A DNA stretch of 52,948 nucleotides. Source: CAYUCJ01 sp049282265. Its GTDB lineage: Bacteria > Desulfobacterota > DSM-4660 > Desulfatiglandales > Desulfatiglandaceae. This document shows positions 26,568 to 35,350 of this stretch, in pieces; the first letter of the stretch is position 1, and every line of letters begins with the position of its first letter. Both the position numbers and the translations under genes were made by a program. The notes below the pieces were generated by a model. That model was not told the DNA's origin and made no database searches. It saw only the letters and a list, made by a program, of their open reading frames with translations. The stretch is from contig JBAPTR010000090.1 of assembly GCA_049282265.1 (NCBI GenBank), positions 1-52,948 of the forward strand, written 5' to 3'.

Positions 26568-27089
26568 TCAGGAGCGTTTCCCTTTCGCGCGCCGTTTCAG
26601 CCTGATACCGAGGCTTTCCAGTTCTTCAAGAACCTTGTCAATAAGAGAATCCACCTTCCCCTGAATGAGCGGGGTCAGTTCAATACTCAATGATTCTATA
26701 TCAACGGGCTCTACGCCCAGGATGACCGTCTCCGGCACATTATCGAGGGCCTGACAAAGGGTTAAGGCCTCCAGGAGATCCACATCATGCAGGGAGTTCT
26801 TTGCATAAATGCGCTTCGGTATCTCTTTCCCTGCAATCCGATAGAGGGTACCGGGGCGGCCACCGTTTCTTATGACGTCCAGGACGATAAGATAGTCTAC
26901 ATGGGAAATAGTGCCCAGGAGATGAATGCCCAGGGTGCCGCCGTCTTTCACCGTCACATGATCTGGAAAGGAATACCTCTCCTGGAGGGCTTCCACCACC
27001 CGGATACCGACCCCTTCATCACGGCAGAGGAGATTCCCCACACCCAGGATCATAATGTGCGGTTGCGTATTCTTGTTCACGGAAGGCAA
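26568..27089 (-). CDS. hynC: Hydrogenase maturation protease (HyaD/HybD/HynC family)
   Basis: 173 aa. Endopeptidase that removes the C-terminal extension of the nickel-loaded hydrogenase large subunit. Seen: MILGVGNLLCRDEGVGIRVVE with the nickel-sensing Glu, Asp in LIVLDVIRNG, and His in NSLHDVDLLEAL, the three metal-binding residues of HybD. Its target here is surely the large subunit in the same operon, which ends with a 15-residue tail after DPCIACAVH. It begins 14 nt after the RND fusion gene. Confidence 0.93.
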   Translation of the reverse strand: MPSVNKNTQPHIMILGVGNLLCRDEGVGIRVVEALQERYSFPDHVTVKDGGTLGIHLLGTISHVDYLIVLDVIRNGGRPGTLYRIAGKEIPKRIYAKNSLHDVDLLEALTLCQALDNVPETVILGVEPVDIESLSIELTPLIQGKVDSLIDKVLEELESLGIRLKRRAKGKRS

Positions 27090-27103
27090 TGTACCCTGTA
27101 TTG

Positions 27104-30100
27104 CTAGGTTTGATCAAGCAAATTATCAGCCTTATCAACTGGTTTGTCACTGCTTTGATCAACGGAAAGGGCTTTTCTCAGTTCATGAAGGGCTTCCTCC
27201 ATCAGGTCTTCCTGTGATTGGGACCCTCCTGCAAGAAAAGAAGCGACTCCGAAATGGGATGTAAAGGTTTTCATATGATTCCCAAATCGGAAGGTATGGC
27301 GTGACAAGACGTCACTGATGCGTGTCAATACTCTTGTGGCCTCGTCCTTGGCCGTGTACGGCATGAGCACGACCAAAAGCTGGTTCTCGTACCGGCACAG
27401 GAGATCAATGTTTCTGAGCAAGGTCTTCAGAAATATTCCAATGGCTTGAAAGATAGGGCCGGGTTGTTCCAGGTCTGAATAGGCAGATTCCTTCCCGGCA
27501 TGGATGCGGAGGGCAGCGAGGGAAAGGGGGGTTCCGTGTCTGCCCGCTGCAGCAATCTCCCTGTCCAGCAGGATCCTGAAAAAATCCTTGGAAATGATAT
27601 TACTGCATGGATCGGTGACTCCATCTTCCAGAAAACACTCGGTAAGCCTTTCCAGCCTGTCGCAGACAATGGCGATGAGGTTCTTGTAGACCATTGAAGC
27701 CGTGGGGGGGTAGAGCCACTGGAGTCTCCTGAGCATCCGGTCGTTGACGCGCAGTACTTCCACCGGGGTTGTGGCCGCGACGGTAGCCGATCTCTCACAG
27801 GAACGGATCATGCCCATCTCTCCAAACACGTCCCCGGCGTGGAGCACGTTGATCACCTTCGTACTGCCGTGGCGATAAAGGTTGCCTTCTCCTTGTACGG
27901 GGACATCCACCACATCCAATTCGCCCGAAATCACTGCATACACGGAATCGCTGATTTCTCCCTTTCTGAATAGGATTTCACCTGCCTTGAACTGCTTCAG
28001 TCCTCCGGCCATCAGGATGTAGTGAACTTGAGTCCTGGAAAGGCCTTTGAAGAGCCGGATACTTTTTCGGGGATCTGTCCCGAGTTTGATACGGACAAGG
28101 TCCCAGATGGTGACCAGTTCCACATGGAGCATCAGTGAAGGCAGAAGAATGAGGTCTCCCACAAGAGCGGAGAGCATGGTAACGATCATCATCAAACCGA
28201 AAATGGCCGTTGGCTTGAAGCTGGAGAAAAGAAGGACGGAAAACCCCAGACTGATGGTGAGGGAGGTGAAAATAATGGGGCTCCCCACGTGCTGGATGGT
28301 CTTCCTAAGTGCCTCCCGTTTTTTCAGGTCAATCTTAAAATACTTATTGTAATTCACCAGGTAGTGGATCGTATCATCCACTGCCAATCCAATGGCGATA
28401 CTGGCCACAAGGCTGGTCACCATGGAGAGGGGAATCTTGAGCCACCCCATCATGCCGAAATTGACGATAATGGGAAACAGGTTGGGGAGCATGGCAACAA
28501 GGCCCACCTTGTAAGAGAGAAAGAGGACCATCATGATGATAAAAATGAGGATGAGCGTCAGAAAGAGGCTCTTGATTTGACCGGTGGTGAGAAAACGGCT
28601 GGTATGAGAAATTACCACGCCGAGACCGGTGACCTGCGAATCGAATTTCTTCGGGAGATGGCCATGGAGATAGGCTTCAATTCTTTCCTGTGTTTTCAGG
28701 AAATCTGATGAGCTGGAAATATGCGTCCGCAGAAGAATATTGACCTTGGAGAGATCCTTTCCCATGAACCGCTGAAACAGGTCCTCCCCCAGCATGGTCT
28801 TGTAATCGTTGATGAGCATCCGGACTTCGAAACCTTCATCGGGAAGGCCGTAAGAAGACGGCTGGTAACGGTTCGTGGCGTAGCGGACGAGCTTCAGGTA
28901 ATCTATGAAGGATATGGTCTTGTCCACCCCCGGAAGCGTGTTCAGGAAGTCCTGTATGTTTTCGATGTCCTTGAGATGATCAGGGCTTTCAAAAAAATCA
29001 CCTTTATGGCTGTCAATCTCGACGTTCATGGGAAAACTGCCTGCCATATCCCGGCAGATATCGAAAAAATGCCTATGGACGGATGTGCTCTCCCTGAAAT
29101 AATCAATAGGATTGGTTTCGACGCGGATCTGAAAAATACCCATCAGACCCAAGAGGGTGATAATGGCCATCAGGGGTAGGGTAATTTTCTGGTAATGGAT
29201 AGTGATGTCAATAATTTTCGCGAGAAGCCTGGTGAGTAGATCTTCGCCTTTCTCCGCCTTTAAGGTGGCCTTCCCTCGAGGCAATGGAACAGAAGCAAAA
29301 ACTGCCGGGAGAAACGTGAGGATGATGATGAGCATGCTCAGTATGCCGAAACAGGAGAACAGGGCAAATTGCCGAATGCCTTCAATATGGTTTACCAGAA
29401 GGGATCCGAGCCCGATCACGGTCGTAAGGACCGCGAGAGAGGTTGGGAGTTTGATTTGCGAGAAAGACTGGTAAGAGGCCTCAGAGGGGTCTTGATACTG
29501 CTTAACTGCACGCAGATATGCGGGAATGGTATACATGCAGTAGGCCGTACCGACCGCAAGGAGAAATACCGGAACGATCAGGGTGAGCATGGAGAGTGGC
29601 GTGGCGGTCCAGGACATGAGACCGAACGTCCAGACGAGGGACATGAGTACCGATCCGATGGAGATCAGAACCCTGCCCACGCTCCGGAGGAAAACGAACA
29701 GCACGAAGGCAATGAGGAGGAGGGTTATGGAGGGGAGTCTGAAAAAATCATTCTTGGTGTACCTGGCAAGGGCATCTGCCACGACGGGCATACCGATCTG
29801 GTAAAGAGAAAGACCTTTGCGATTCTCCCCGATGAACTTCTCGATGTCATTGATTATCCCTTCCTTTTCTTTGATGTCTTTCAGAATGAGGGAGATAACA
29901 GTGGTCTTGTGGTCTTCAGACAGCAGGTTTCTCTTAAAGAGCTTCACGGGGCCTAATATTTTCTGAAAACGCCCCAGGGAGACAGAACCGGTGACATCCA
30001 TCGCCTTCCTGATGGTGGGGAGGCTGATGACGCGTTTTATCCCCTTTACCTTTGACAATTTCTCCGATAAATCGGTAAGTTGTTTGAAGGTATGCGGTTC

Positions 30101-30355
30101 AAAGACATCGTGTGCCTTGGCCACCAAGAGGATGAGTTCCTCGGAGCCGAAGGTCTTTTTAAAGTCCCTATACACCCGGGTTTGAGGGAGATCCTCAATA
30201 ACAAGATCATAGATTCCTGTTTGAAATTGAAGCCCGGGCAGGTGAAAAGCAAGGAGCAGGGTCACAAGAAGATGAAGCAGGATGATCCGGCGGGGATGAG
30301 TGGTGATATACCGGAGCCAGCAACTGGCCTGCAGTACCCTGGGAAGGTGAGGCAT
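27104..30355 (-). CDS. RND/MMPL-type transporter fused to cNMP-binding and degenerate GGDEF domains
   Basis: 1083 aa. Residues 1-770 look like an RND-superfamily protein of the MMPL/HpnN (sterol-sensing-like) type: one N-terminal helix (LHLLVTLLLAFHLPGL), a large periplasmic loop, a helix block near 210-400, a second loop, and a helix block near 610-770 containing ASIAIGLAVDDTIHYLVNYN. Residues about 780-900 form a cyclic-nucleotide-binding domain (FRKGEISDSVYAVISGELDVV, FGEMGMIRSCERSATVAA). The C-terminus (about 915-1055) resembles a GGDEF domain, but the signature reads CRYENQLLVVLMP, so it cannot be an active cyclase. It sits between the hydrogenase large subunit and its protease, an unexpected place. 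Substrate and ligand unknown; a signal-gated lipid or small-molecule exporter is conjecture. Confidence 0.85.
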   Translation of the reverse strand: MPHLPRVLQASCWLRYITTHPRRIILLHLLVTLLLAFHLPGLQFQTGIYDLVIEDLPQTRVYRDFKKTFGSEELILLVAKAHDVFEPHTFKQLTDLSEKLSKVKGIKRVISLPTIRKAMDVTGSVSLGRFQKILGPVKLFKRNLLSEDHKTTVISLILKDIKEKEGIINDIEKFIGENRKGLSLYQIGMPVVADALARYTKNDFFRLPSITLLLIAFVLFVFLRSVGRVLISIGSVLMSLVWTFGLMSWTATPLSMLTLIVPVFLLAVGTAYCMYTIPAYLRAVKQYQDPSEASYQSFSQIKLPTSLAVLTTVIGLGSLLVNHIEGIRQFALFSCFGILSMLIIILTFLPAVFASVPLPRGKATLKAEKGEDLLTRLLAKIIDITIHYQKITLPLMAIITLLGLMGIFQIRVETNPIDYFRESTSVHRHFFDICRDMAGSFPMNVEIDSHKGDFFESPDHLKDIENIQDFLNTLPGVDKTISFIDYLKLVRYATNRYQPSSYGLPDEGFEVRMLINDYKTMLGEDLFQRFMGKDLSKVNILLRTHISSSSDFLKTQERIEAYLHGHLPKKFDSQVTGLGVVISHTSRFLTTGQIKSLFLTLILIFIIMMVLFLSYKVGLVAMLPNLFPIIVNFGMMGWLKIPLSMVTSLVASIAIGLAVDDTIHYLVNYNKYFKIDLKKREALRKTIQHVGSPIIFTSLTISLGFSVLLFSSFKPTAIFGLMMIVTMLSALVGDLILLPSLMLHVELVTIWDLVRIKLGTDPRKSIRLFKGLSRTQVHYILMAGGLKQFKAGEILFRKGEISDSVYAVISGELDVVDVPVQGEGNLYRHGSTKVINVLHAGDVFGEMGMIRSCERSATVAATTPVEVLRVNDRMLRRLQWLYPPTASMVYKNLIAIVCDRLERLTECFLEDGVTDPCSNIISKDFFRILLDREIAAAGRHGTPLSLAALRIHAGKESAYSDLEQPGPIFQAIGIFLKTLLRNIDLLCRYENQLLVVLMPYTAKDEATRVLTRISDVLSRHTFRFGNHMKTFTSHFGVASFLAGGSQSQEDLMEEALHELRKALSVDQSSDKPVDKADNLLDQT

Positions 30356-30386
30356 ATGCAGCCGCTCTCAACAAGTTGAAGAGAAT

Positions 30387-30430
30387 GGGGTCCTCTTGGC
30401 ACCTAGAGAAACGGAAGCCAAGAGGGCCCC
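30387..30430 (-). other. 14-bp intercistronic hairpin between hydrogenase and RND genes
   Basis: Arms 30387-30400 and 30417-30430 pair over 14 bp (one G-T) around a 16-nt loop. On the transcript it follows the large-subunit stop by about 10 nt and lacks a T tract, so an mRNA-stabilising or processing element is more likely than a terminator. Confidence 0.75.
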
Positions 30431-30439
30431 GGGGTTGGG

Positions 30440-32080
30440 TTACAGGACCTTCACCTTGTAAACCTCGTTTGAATCCGGATCAATCACATGGACCGCACAG
30501 GCGATGCATGGATCGAAGGAATGGACCGTTCGCAGAATCTCCAGGGGTCGCTTCGGATCGGCCACGGGTGTTCCGATCAGAGACTCTTCTACGGGCCCCA
30601 GCTTTCCGCTCTTGTCGCGGGGGCCGAGGTTCCAGGTAGAAGGTACGACCTGCTGGTAGTTCTTGATCTTCTTGTTTTCGATTTCTATCCAGTGCCCCAG
30701 TGATCCCCTGGGCACGTCGTTCAGGCCGAACCCCATCCCCCTGTCGGGCATGGTCCATTTCTGGTAGGTCTTGGTGTCGCCCTTTTTCAGGTTGCCCACG
30801 AGTTCCATGACCCATCCTTCCATGGCATTCCCGATGACCACTGTTTCAAGACAGCGGGCGGCAGTCCTCCCGAGGGTGGAGAAGAGGGCCGTTACCGGGA
30901 TATTCAGTTTGTTGAGGGCGGTATCAACGATATCCTTGATCTCCTTCTTGCCCCGGGCATAGCCGACAAGCATTCGGGCCAGCGGTCCCACCTCACAGGG
31001 TTCTTCTTCATACCGCGGGGCCTTGATCCAGCTGTATTTCTCATCGGTATCATAATCACCGTGCTGGGGGTCCGTCACTCCTTTATAGGGATGACGTTCC
31101 TTGGAGCCCTTGTACCAGGAATGGGCCACGTGTTCGGTGACCTTGTCCTGGTCCGCCATCTGAACGCCCTTGAGATCGCGCTTAAAGATGACGCCCCTGG
31201 GCATGAAAAGGCTCTCGGGTTCCTTGGCTGACTGAGGGAGGTCGCCCCAGGCCAGAAAATTGGTGGTTCCGCCAAGGCTCCCCCATTCTTTATAAAAAGA
31301 GCCTATGGCCAATAGATCAGGGAGGTAGACATCCTTCACGAATGCCTGGGTCTGCTTCCAGAGGTACAGGAATTCTGCAATGCGGTCAGGGCTCAGGTCC
31401 TTTACACTGGTTATCCCGCCGACCACAAAACTCTGCAAATGAGGATTCTTGCCCCCGAATATGGCATGCATTCTTGCCGCTTTCGCCTGGAGACGAAGGG
31501 CTTCAATATAGTGGGCCGTGGCCATCAGGTTGGCTTCCGGCGGCAGCTTGTAGGCGGGATGCCCCCAGTAGGCGTTGTTGAAGGGACCGAGTTGGCCGCT
31601 TTCCACAAAGGTCTTGAGCCGCTGCTGCACTTCCTTGAAATAGACGGCCCCGCCTTTCGGATCATTACTCACATTGTCCGAGAGTGCCGCTGTCTTTTTT
31701 GGATCGGCCTTCAAGGCACTGATCACATCTACAAAGTCCAGTGCGTGGAGGTGGTAAAAATGGATGATATGGTCGTGCTGGAATTGTGCACCATGGAGAA
31801 GATTTCGAACGATCCTGGCATTGTCAGGAATCTTGACACCAACTGCGTTTTCGACTGCCCTCACCGAGGACAGATAATGCGTCATAGTTCAGACGCCTCA
31901 TGTGCGCTGGGCAAAAAGCGGCGCGTCGCGCGGATCCCTTCCCCTCAGGATTATTTCAAGACCCCTGAACAAGGTTCCGGAACTCCAGGCGTTGACCACC
32001 TTGCCCCCGGCTATTTCCACCTCTATGCTAAGATGGCCTTCAATTCTCGTAATCGGATCTATGACGATTTTTTGACTCAT
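30440..32080 (-). CDS. hynA: [NiFeSe] hydrogenase large subunit with two in-frame TGA (Sec) codons
   Basis: 546 codons, uptake-type periplasmic hydrogenase large subunit (group 1). Start MSQKIVIDPITRIEGHL with the conserved RIEGH; GAGGGAG ribosome site. The frame meets TGA at 31900-31898 (codon 61) and 31891-31889 (codon 64), then continues without other stops to 30440. These are exactly the two L1 cysteines: QRT-U-GV-U-TMTHYLSSVRAVE against the family's RxCGxCT. The C-terminal L2 motif is ordinary: DPCIACAVH, Cys 525 and 528, cleavage expected after His 531. TGA to Cys needs one base change, but two changes at only these two codons in an otherwise intact 546-codon frame argues for selenocysteine, supported by the hairpin downstream. 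TGA is a normal stop elsewhere here. Known [NiFeSe] enzymes carry Sec in L2. Gene callers would report two genes, 32080-31898 and 31885-30440. Confidence 0.88.
31855..31873 (-). promoter_or_regulatory. Candidate bacterial SECIS hairpin
   Basis: In the large-subunit mRNA, CUGUCCUC and GAGGGCAG form an 8-bp stem (one G-U) closed by a GGU loop. The stem begins 15 nt after the second UGA; the loop is about 24 nt from it and 33 nt from the first UGA. A G at the start of the loop and these distances agree with the usual description of bacterial SECIS elements. It lies within the coding frame, as expected. Confidence 0.75.
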
Positions 32081-32139
32081 GGTATGTCTCCCTCTTGCCT
32101 AAAGAGTTTCAAATGTTTCAGTATCAGCTTTCGGTCCGC

Positions 32140-33084
32140 TTAGTCTGCCCCCTGAAAGAACGGGGTCATCTCGTCCCAGAAGTCCGGTTCGCTGCACCCG
32201 ATGCAGGGATGGCCCGCCTCGATGGGAAAACTGGTTCCGTCGTTGAATTTGGCTGTGGGGCAGTTGTTGTAAGTATCAGGCCCCTTGCATCCCATCTGGA
32301 AGAGGCAATAACCCATCTCCGCCTCTTTGGATCCAAATTCGGTGACGAATTCGTCGTTTTCGTAATGGGACCTTCTTGGACAGTGGTCATGGATCGTATC
32401 CCCGTAGGCAAAGAGTGGTCTCCCTTTGTCGTCAAGCTTTGGGAGTTTCCCGAGAAGGAGGTAGTTCACTACGGTTCCTACGAAATTAATGGGGTTGGGC
32501 GGGCATCCGGGAATGTTAACGGTCTTGATGCCGAGGGCCTCGCCGACTCCCTTGTAGCCGCCCGGATTGGGTGCGGCGGCCTGGACTCCCCCGAAGGAAG
32601 AGCAGTTCCCCATGCAGATGACGGCCCCTGCCTTCCTGCATACGTCGTTTCCGACTTCCAGGAACGTCTTGCCGCCAACCTTGCCGTAGGCGCCGTTGTA
32701 CTTGGTGGCAATTGCTCCTTCTACCACGCAGATAAACTTCCCCTGGTATTTTTTTACCGCTGCTTTCAGGTTATCTTCGGCCTGCTGGCCCGCGGCGGCC
32801 ATGATGGTCTCGTGGTATTCAGCAGAGATGACCTCCAGCAACAACTCGTCGATCCAAGGGTACTCGGTGCGGAGGAGCGCCTCAGAACAACCGGTGCATT
32901 CGGCAAATTGCAGCCAAATAACCGGTAGTCGTTGCCTGGGCGCGGCAAAGACCTCCGCCACCTTGGGAATAAACGACGCGGATAATCCCATGGTGGCGGT
33001 CAGCATACCGCAATACTTCATGAAATCCCTTCGTGAAATCCCCCTTGCCGATAACCTCTTGTAAAACCCTTCTTCTTCCTTCAC
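32140..33084 (-). CDS. hynB: [NiFe]-type hydrogenase small subunit, Tat-exported
   Basis: 314 aa. Signal SARGISRRDFMKYCGMLTATMGLSASF is a twin-arginine leader, so the dimer is periplasmic. Cluster ligands visible: CTGC, GNCSSFGG and IPGCPPNP (proximal); HDHCPRR with GYCLFQMGCKGP (distal, His plus Cys); NNCPT and GHPCIGCSEPDFWDEM (medial). No C-terminal membrane helix and no cytochrome b gene nearby, so the enzyme is probably soluble and uses cytochrome c3. I chose GTG 33084: it has AAGGAGG at 9 nt and lies downstream of the promoter, whereas the ATG at 33144 lies within or before the expected transcript start. Confidence 0.93.
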   Translation of the reverse strand: MKEEEGFYKRLSARGISRRDFMKYCGMLTATMGLSASFIPKVAEVFAAPRQRLPVIWLQFAECTGCSEALLRTEYPWIDELLLEVISAEYHETIMAAAGQQAEDNLKAAVKKYQGKFICVVEGAIATKYNGAYGKVGGKTFLEVGNDVCRKAGAVICMGNCSSFGGVQAAAPNPGGYKGVGEALGIKTVNIPGCPPNPINFVGTVVNYLLLGKLPKLDDKGRPLFAYGDTIHDHCPRRSHYENDEFVTEFGSKEAEMGYCLFQMGCKGPDTYNNCPTAKFNDGTSFPIEAGHPCIGCSEPDFWDEMTPFFQGAD

Positions 33085-33145
33085 GATGATGCACCTCCTT
33101 CTGCTGGTTGCAAGGTTCACATTGCAGGGCGAATTGGTCTGCATT

Positions 33146-33174
33146 TATTTAGAGAGCATTACCTGATTTGTCAA
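33146..33174 (-). promoter_or_regulatory. Promoter of the hydrogenase structural genes
   Basis: On the minus strand: TTGACA (33174-33169), 17-nt spacer, TAAATA (33151-33146). It lies between hypE and the small-subunit gene, about 60 nt before GTG 33084, so structural genes can be made independently of the upstream hyp genes. Confidence 0.7.
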
Positions 33175-33203
33175 TATTTTTTTGATAATGACATTGAAAA
33201 TAA

Positions 33204-34214
33204 TCAGCATATCCGCGGGAGCTGTTCGCCCGTAAGCATATCAACGATCCTGTTGCCACCTACGGGGGTCTCTAAATAGACCCTGCCCTGATGATCGTTG
33301 AGCACCTCTCCGATCACACAGGCGTTTGCGCCGTGGCTGTCTTTCTTGATGGCCGTAAGGACGTCATTGGTATCTTCCGGCCTCACAAAGGCCAGGAGTT
33401 TGCCCTCATTGGCCACATACAGGGGGTCCAGTCCCAGCAGTTCGCAGATCCCTGAAACGTCGTCCCTCACCGGGATCCGATCCTCGAATATCTTGATCCC
33501 CACGTTTGATGTTTCCGCGATCTCATTCAAGGCGGTCCCAACGCCGCCGCGAGTGGGATCGCGAAGGACGTGGACATGTGGGCAGACGGCGAGCATGTTA
33601 TGGACCATATGGTTCAGGGGGGCGGTGTCACTGGTGACAGCCGATTCAAAGTGCAGCCCCTCCCTTTGGATCAGGATCGTCGCGCCGTGATCGGCAATGG
33701 TACCGCTCAGGATGATCTCGTCCCCCGGCCTCGCTCTGTTGCTGGAGATCTCTACGCCCTCGGGTATCAACCCTATGCCGGATGTGTTCACGAAGATCTT
33801 GTCGGCCGCGCTTCTCGGGACGACTTTTGTATCCCCGGTGACCACCTTTACTCCCGCACGCTCGGCTGCGGCGCGCATGCTGTTCAGAATTCTGCCAAGA
33901 TGCGCCAGGGGCAACCCCTCTTCCAGGACGAACCCAACACTCAGGAAAAGGGGTGTGGCTCCACACATGGCTATATCATTGACGGTCCCGTTTATGGCAA
34001 GATCTCCAATATCCCCCCCCGGAAAAAAGATGGGATCAACCACGTAGGTATCCGTGGAAAAGGCCACGCGCCGGCCATCCATATCCACCATGGCCCCATC
34101 ATGCATCTCTGAAAGGGCCGGATTTTCGAATGCCGGAAGGATCAGGGAGGTGAACAGTTGATGAGATAGCCTCCCTCCACTCCCGTGGTCCAGCAAAATA
34201 GTGTCGGTTTTCAT
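33204..34214 (-). CDS. hypE: Hydrogenase maturation factor HypE
   Basis: 336 aa, AIR-synthase/PurM-like. With HypF it makes the thiocyanate group on its C-terminal cysteine that becomes the cyanide ligands of the Fe site. Seen: LLDHGSGGRLSHQLF, AFSTDTYVVDPIFFPGGDIGDLAINGTVNDIAMCGA, VTGDTKVVP, RDPTRGGVG, and the terminal PRIC with the essential Cys. Start ATG 34214 overlaps the hypD stop (ATGA) with GAAGGAGG upstream; the frame is open further upstream within hypD but that is not HypE sequence. Confidence 0.96.
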   Translation of the reverse strand: MKTDTILLDHGSGGRLSHQLFTSLILPAFENPALSEMHDGAMVDMDGRRVAFSTDTYVVDPIFFPGGDIGDLAINGTVNDIAMCGATPLFLSVGFVLEEGLPLAHLGRILNSMRAAAERAGVKVVTGDTKVVPRSAADKIFVNTSGIGLIPEGVEISSNRARPGDEIILSGTIADHGATILIQREGLHFESAVTSDTAPLNHMVHNMLAVCPHVHVLRDPTRGGVGTALNEIAETSNVGIKIFEDRIPVRDDVSGICELLGLDPLYVANEGKLLAFVRPEDTNDVLTAIKKDSHGANACVIGEVLNDHQGRVYLETPVGGNRIVDMLTGEQLPRIC

Positions 34215-35341
34215 ATCACGCCTCCTTCGGCTCCATCCTTCTCGCTTCGGTGATACCTGTAGAACGCTGCGCACGATCCTTCGCTCGAAACCATACACGG
34301 CCCTACGGGGTTTTCCGGTGTACAGACCTTTTTGTAAAGGGGACATTCAGGGGGTGTCATGATGCCCGTAAGGATCTCTCCGCACGAACAACCCTTTATT
34401 TCCCGTGCAGCCGGGATCTTGATAGAAAAGGCCTCCTGCGCATCATGGGCGGCAAATCTTTTCCTGATCTTGAGACCGCTGGCCGGGATGATCCCTATGC
34501 CGCGCCAGGAGGCATCGACTGTCTCAAAGATCTCGTGCATCAGGTTCAGAGCCTTGACGTTCCCATCGGCTGAAACAGCCCTCTTATAGGTATTTTCAAG
34601 CCGGGCCGTGTGGTCTTCCATCTGCCTGACCAGACCGTATATGGCTTGCAGGATATCCACGGGTTCGAATCCGGCGATCGCACAGGGTATCCTGTATTGC
34701 TCAACGAGCGGGCGGTAGGCATTTGCACCTATAATTACGGAAACATGGCCCGGGAGTATAAAGCCGTCCGTCCTGACCTTCCTGTTCGCCATGAGCCCGG
34801 AAAGGGCGGGAGGGACCAGTTTGTGGGCGGACAGAACGTAATAGTTGTCAAGACCCCGCTCCTCAGCAAGCAAGAGGGATGCGGCAACGGTAGGCGCGGT
34901 GGTTTCAAAGCCGACGCCGAGGAAAATAACCTTTTTTTCAGGATTTCCGGCGGCCATATCCAGGGCATCCATGGAGGAATAAACCACACGGATATCTCTG
35001 CCTTCCGCCCGCTGTTGTTGAAGCGATGAACGGGAGCCGGGGACCCGCATGAGGTCGCCGAACGTGGCAATGATGGTGTTATCCATCCCGGCAATATCAA
35101 CGAAGGCATCGATTTCACCCTGGTCGGTTACACAGACCGGGCAGCCCGGACCCGAAATGAGGGAGATCCCCTCCGGGAGGACCGACCGGATATCATTTCT
35201 GAATATGGACACCGTATGGGTGCCGCATACCTCCATCAGGCAGATCGGTCTCCTGCAGGTCTTGCAGGTCTTCCGGATACCCTCGATCAATCCCCTGGCG
35301 ATTTCGGGATCCCTGTATTCTCCCAGATGTTTGATGGACAT
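34211..35341 (-). CDS. hypD: Hydrogenase maturation factor HypD
   Basis: 376 aa iron-sulfur scaffold where Fe(CN)2CO is assembled together with HypC. Seen: MEVCGTHTVSIFRNDIRSVLP, SGPGCPVCVT, GVGFETTAPTVAA, LPGHVSVIIG, and the C-terminal cysteines KGCSCGEILTG and PECPLYKKVCTPENPVGPCMVSSEGSCAA. Ribosome site GGAAGG before ATG 35341. It follows hypF but with repeat copy C inserted between the two. Confidence 0.97.
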   Translation of the reverse strand: MSIKHLGEYRDPEIARGLIEGIRKTCKTCRRPICLMEVCGTHTVSIFRNDIRSVLPEGISLISGPGCPVCVTDQGEIDAFVDIAGMDNTIIATFGDLMRVPGSRSSLQQQRAEGRDIRVVYSSMDALDMAAGNPEKKVIFLGVGFETTAPTVAASLLLAEERGLDNYYVLSAHKLVPPALSGLMANRKVRTDGFILPGHVSVIIGANAYRPLVEQYRIPCAIAGFEPVDILQAIYGLVRQMEDHTARLENTYKRAVSADGNVKALNLMHEIFETVDASWRGIGIIPASGLKIRKRFAAHDAQEAFSIKIPAAREIKGCSCGEILTGIMTPPECPLYKKVCTPENPVGPCMVSSEGSCAAFYRYHRSEKDGAEGGVI

Positions 35342-35350
35342 TTTTCCTTC

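Noticed and set aside
30440..31885. Large subunit starting at ATG 31885 (MTHYLSS...), with a separate 60-residue gene upstream
   Set aside because: This would remove RIEGH and the whole L1 motif, leaving no Ni-binding N-terminus. The upstream piece is in the same frame, encodes exactly the missing N-terminus and has the ribosome site.
31885..31905. Hydrogenase large subunit as a pseudogene with nonsense mutations
   Set aside because: The only two stops fall on the two L1 cysteine codons, the remaining 480 codons are intact, partner and maturation genes are intact, and a SECIS-like hairpin follows. Not formally excluded without the genome's Sec genes.
33085..33144. ATG 33144 as start of the hydrogenase small subunit
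   Set aside because: It lies at or upstream of the transcript start expected from the promoter at 33146-33174, and the GTG at 33084 has a much better ribosome site.
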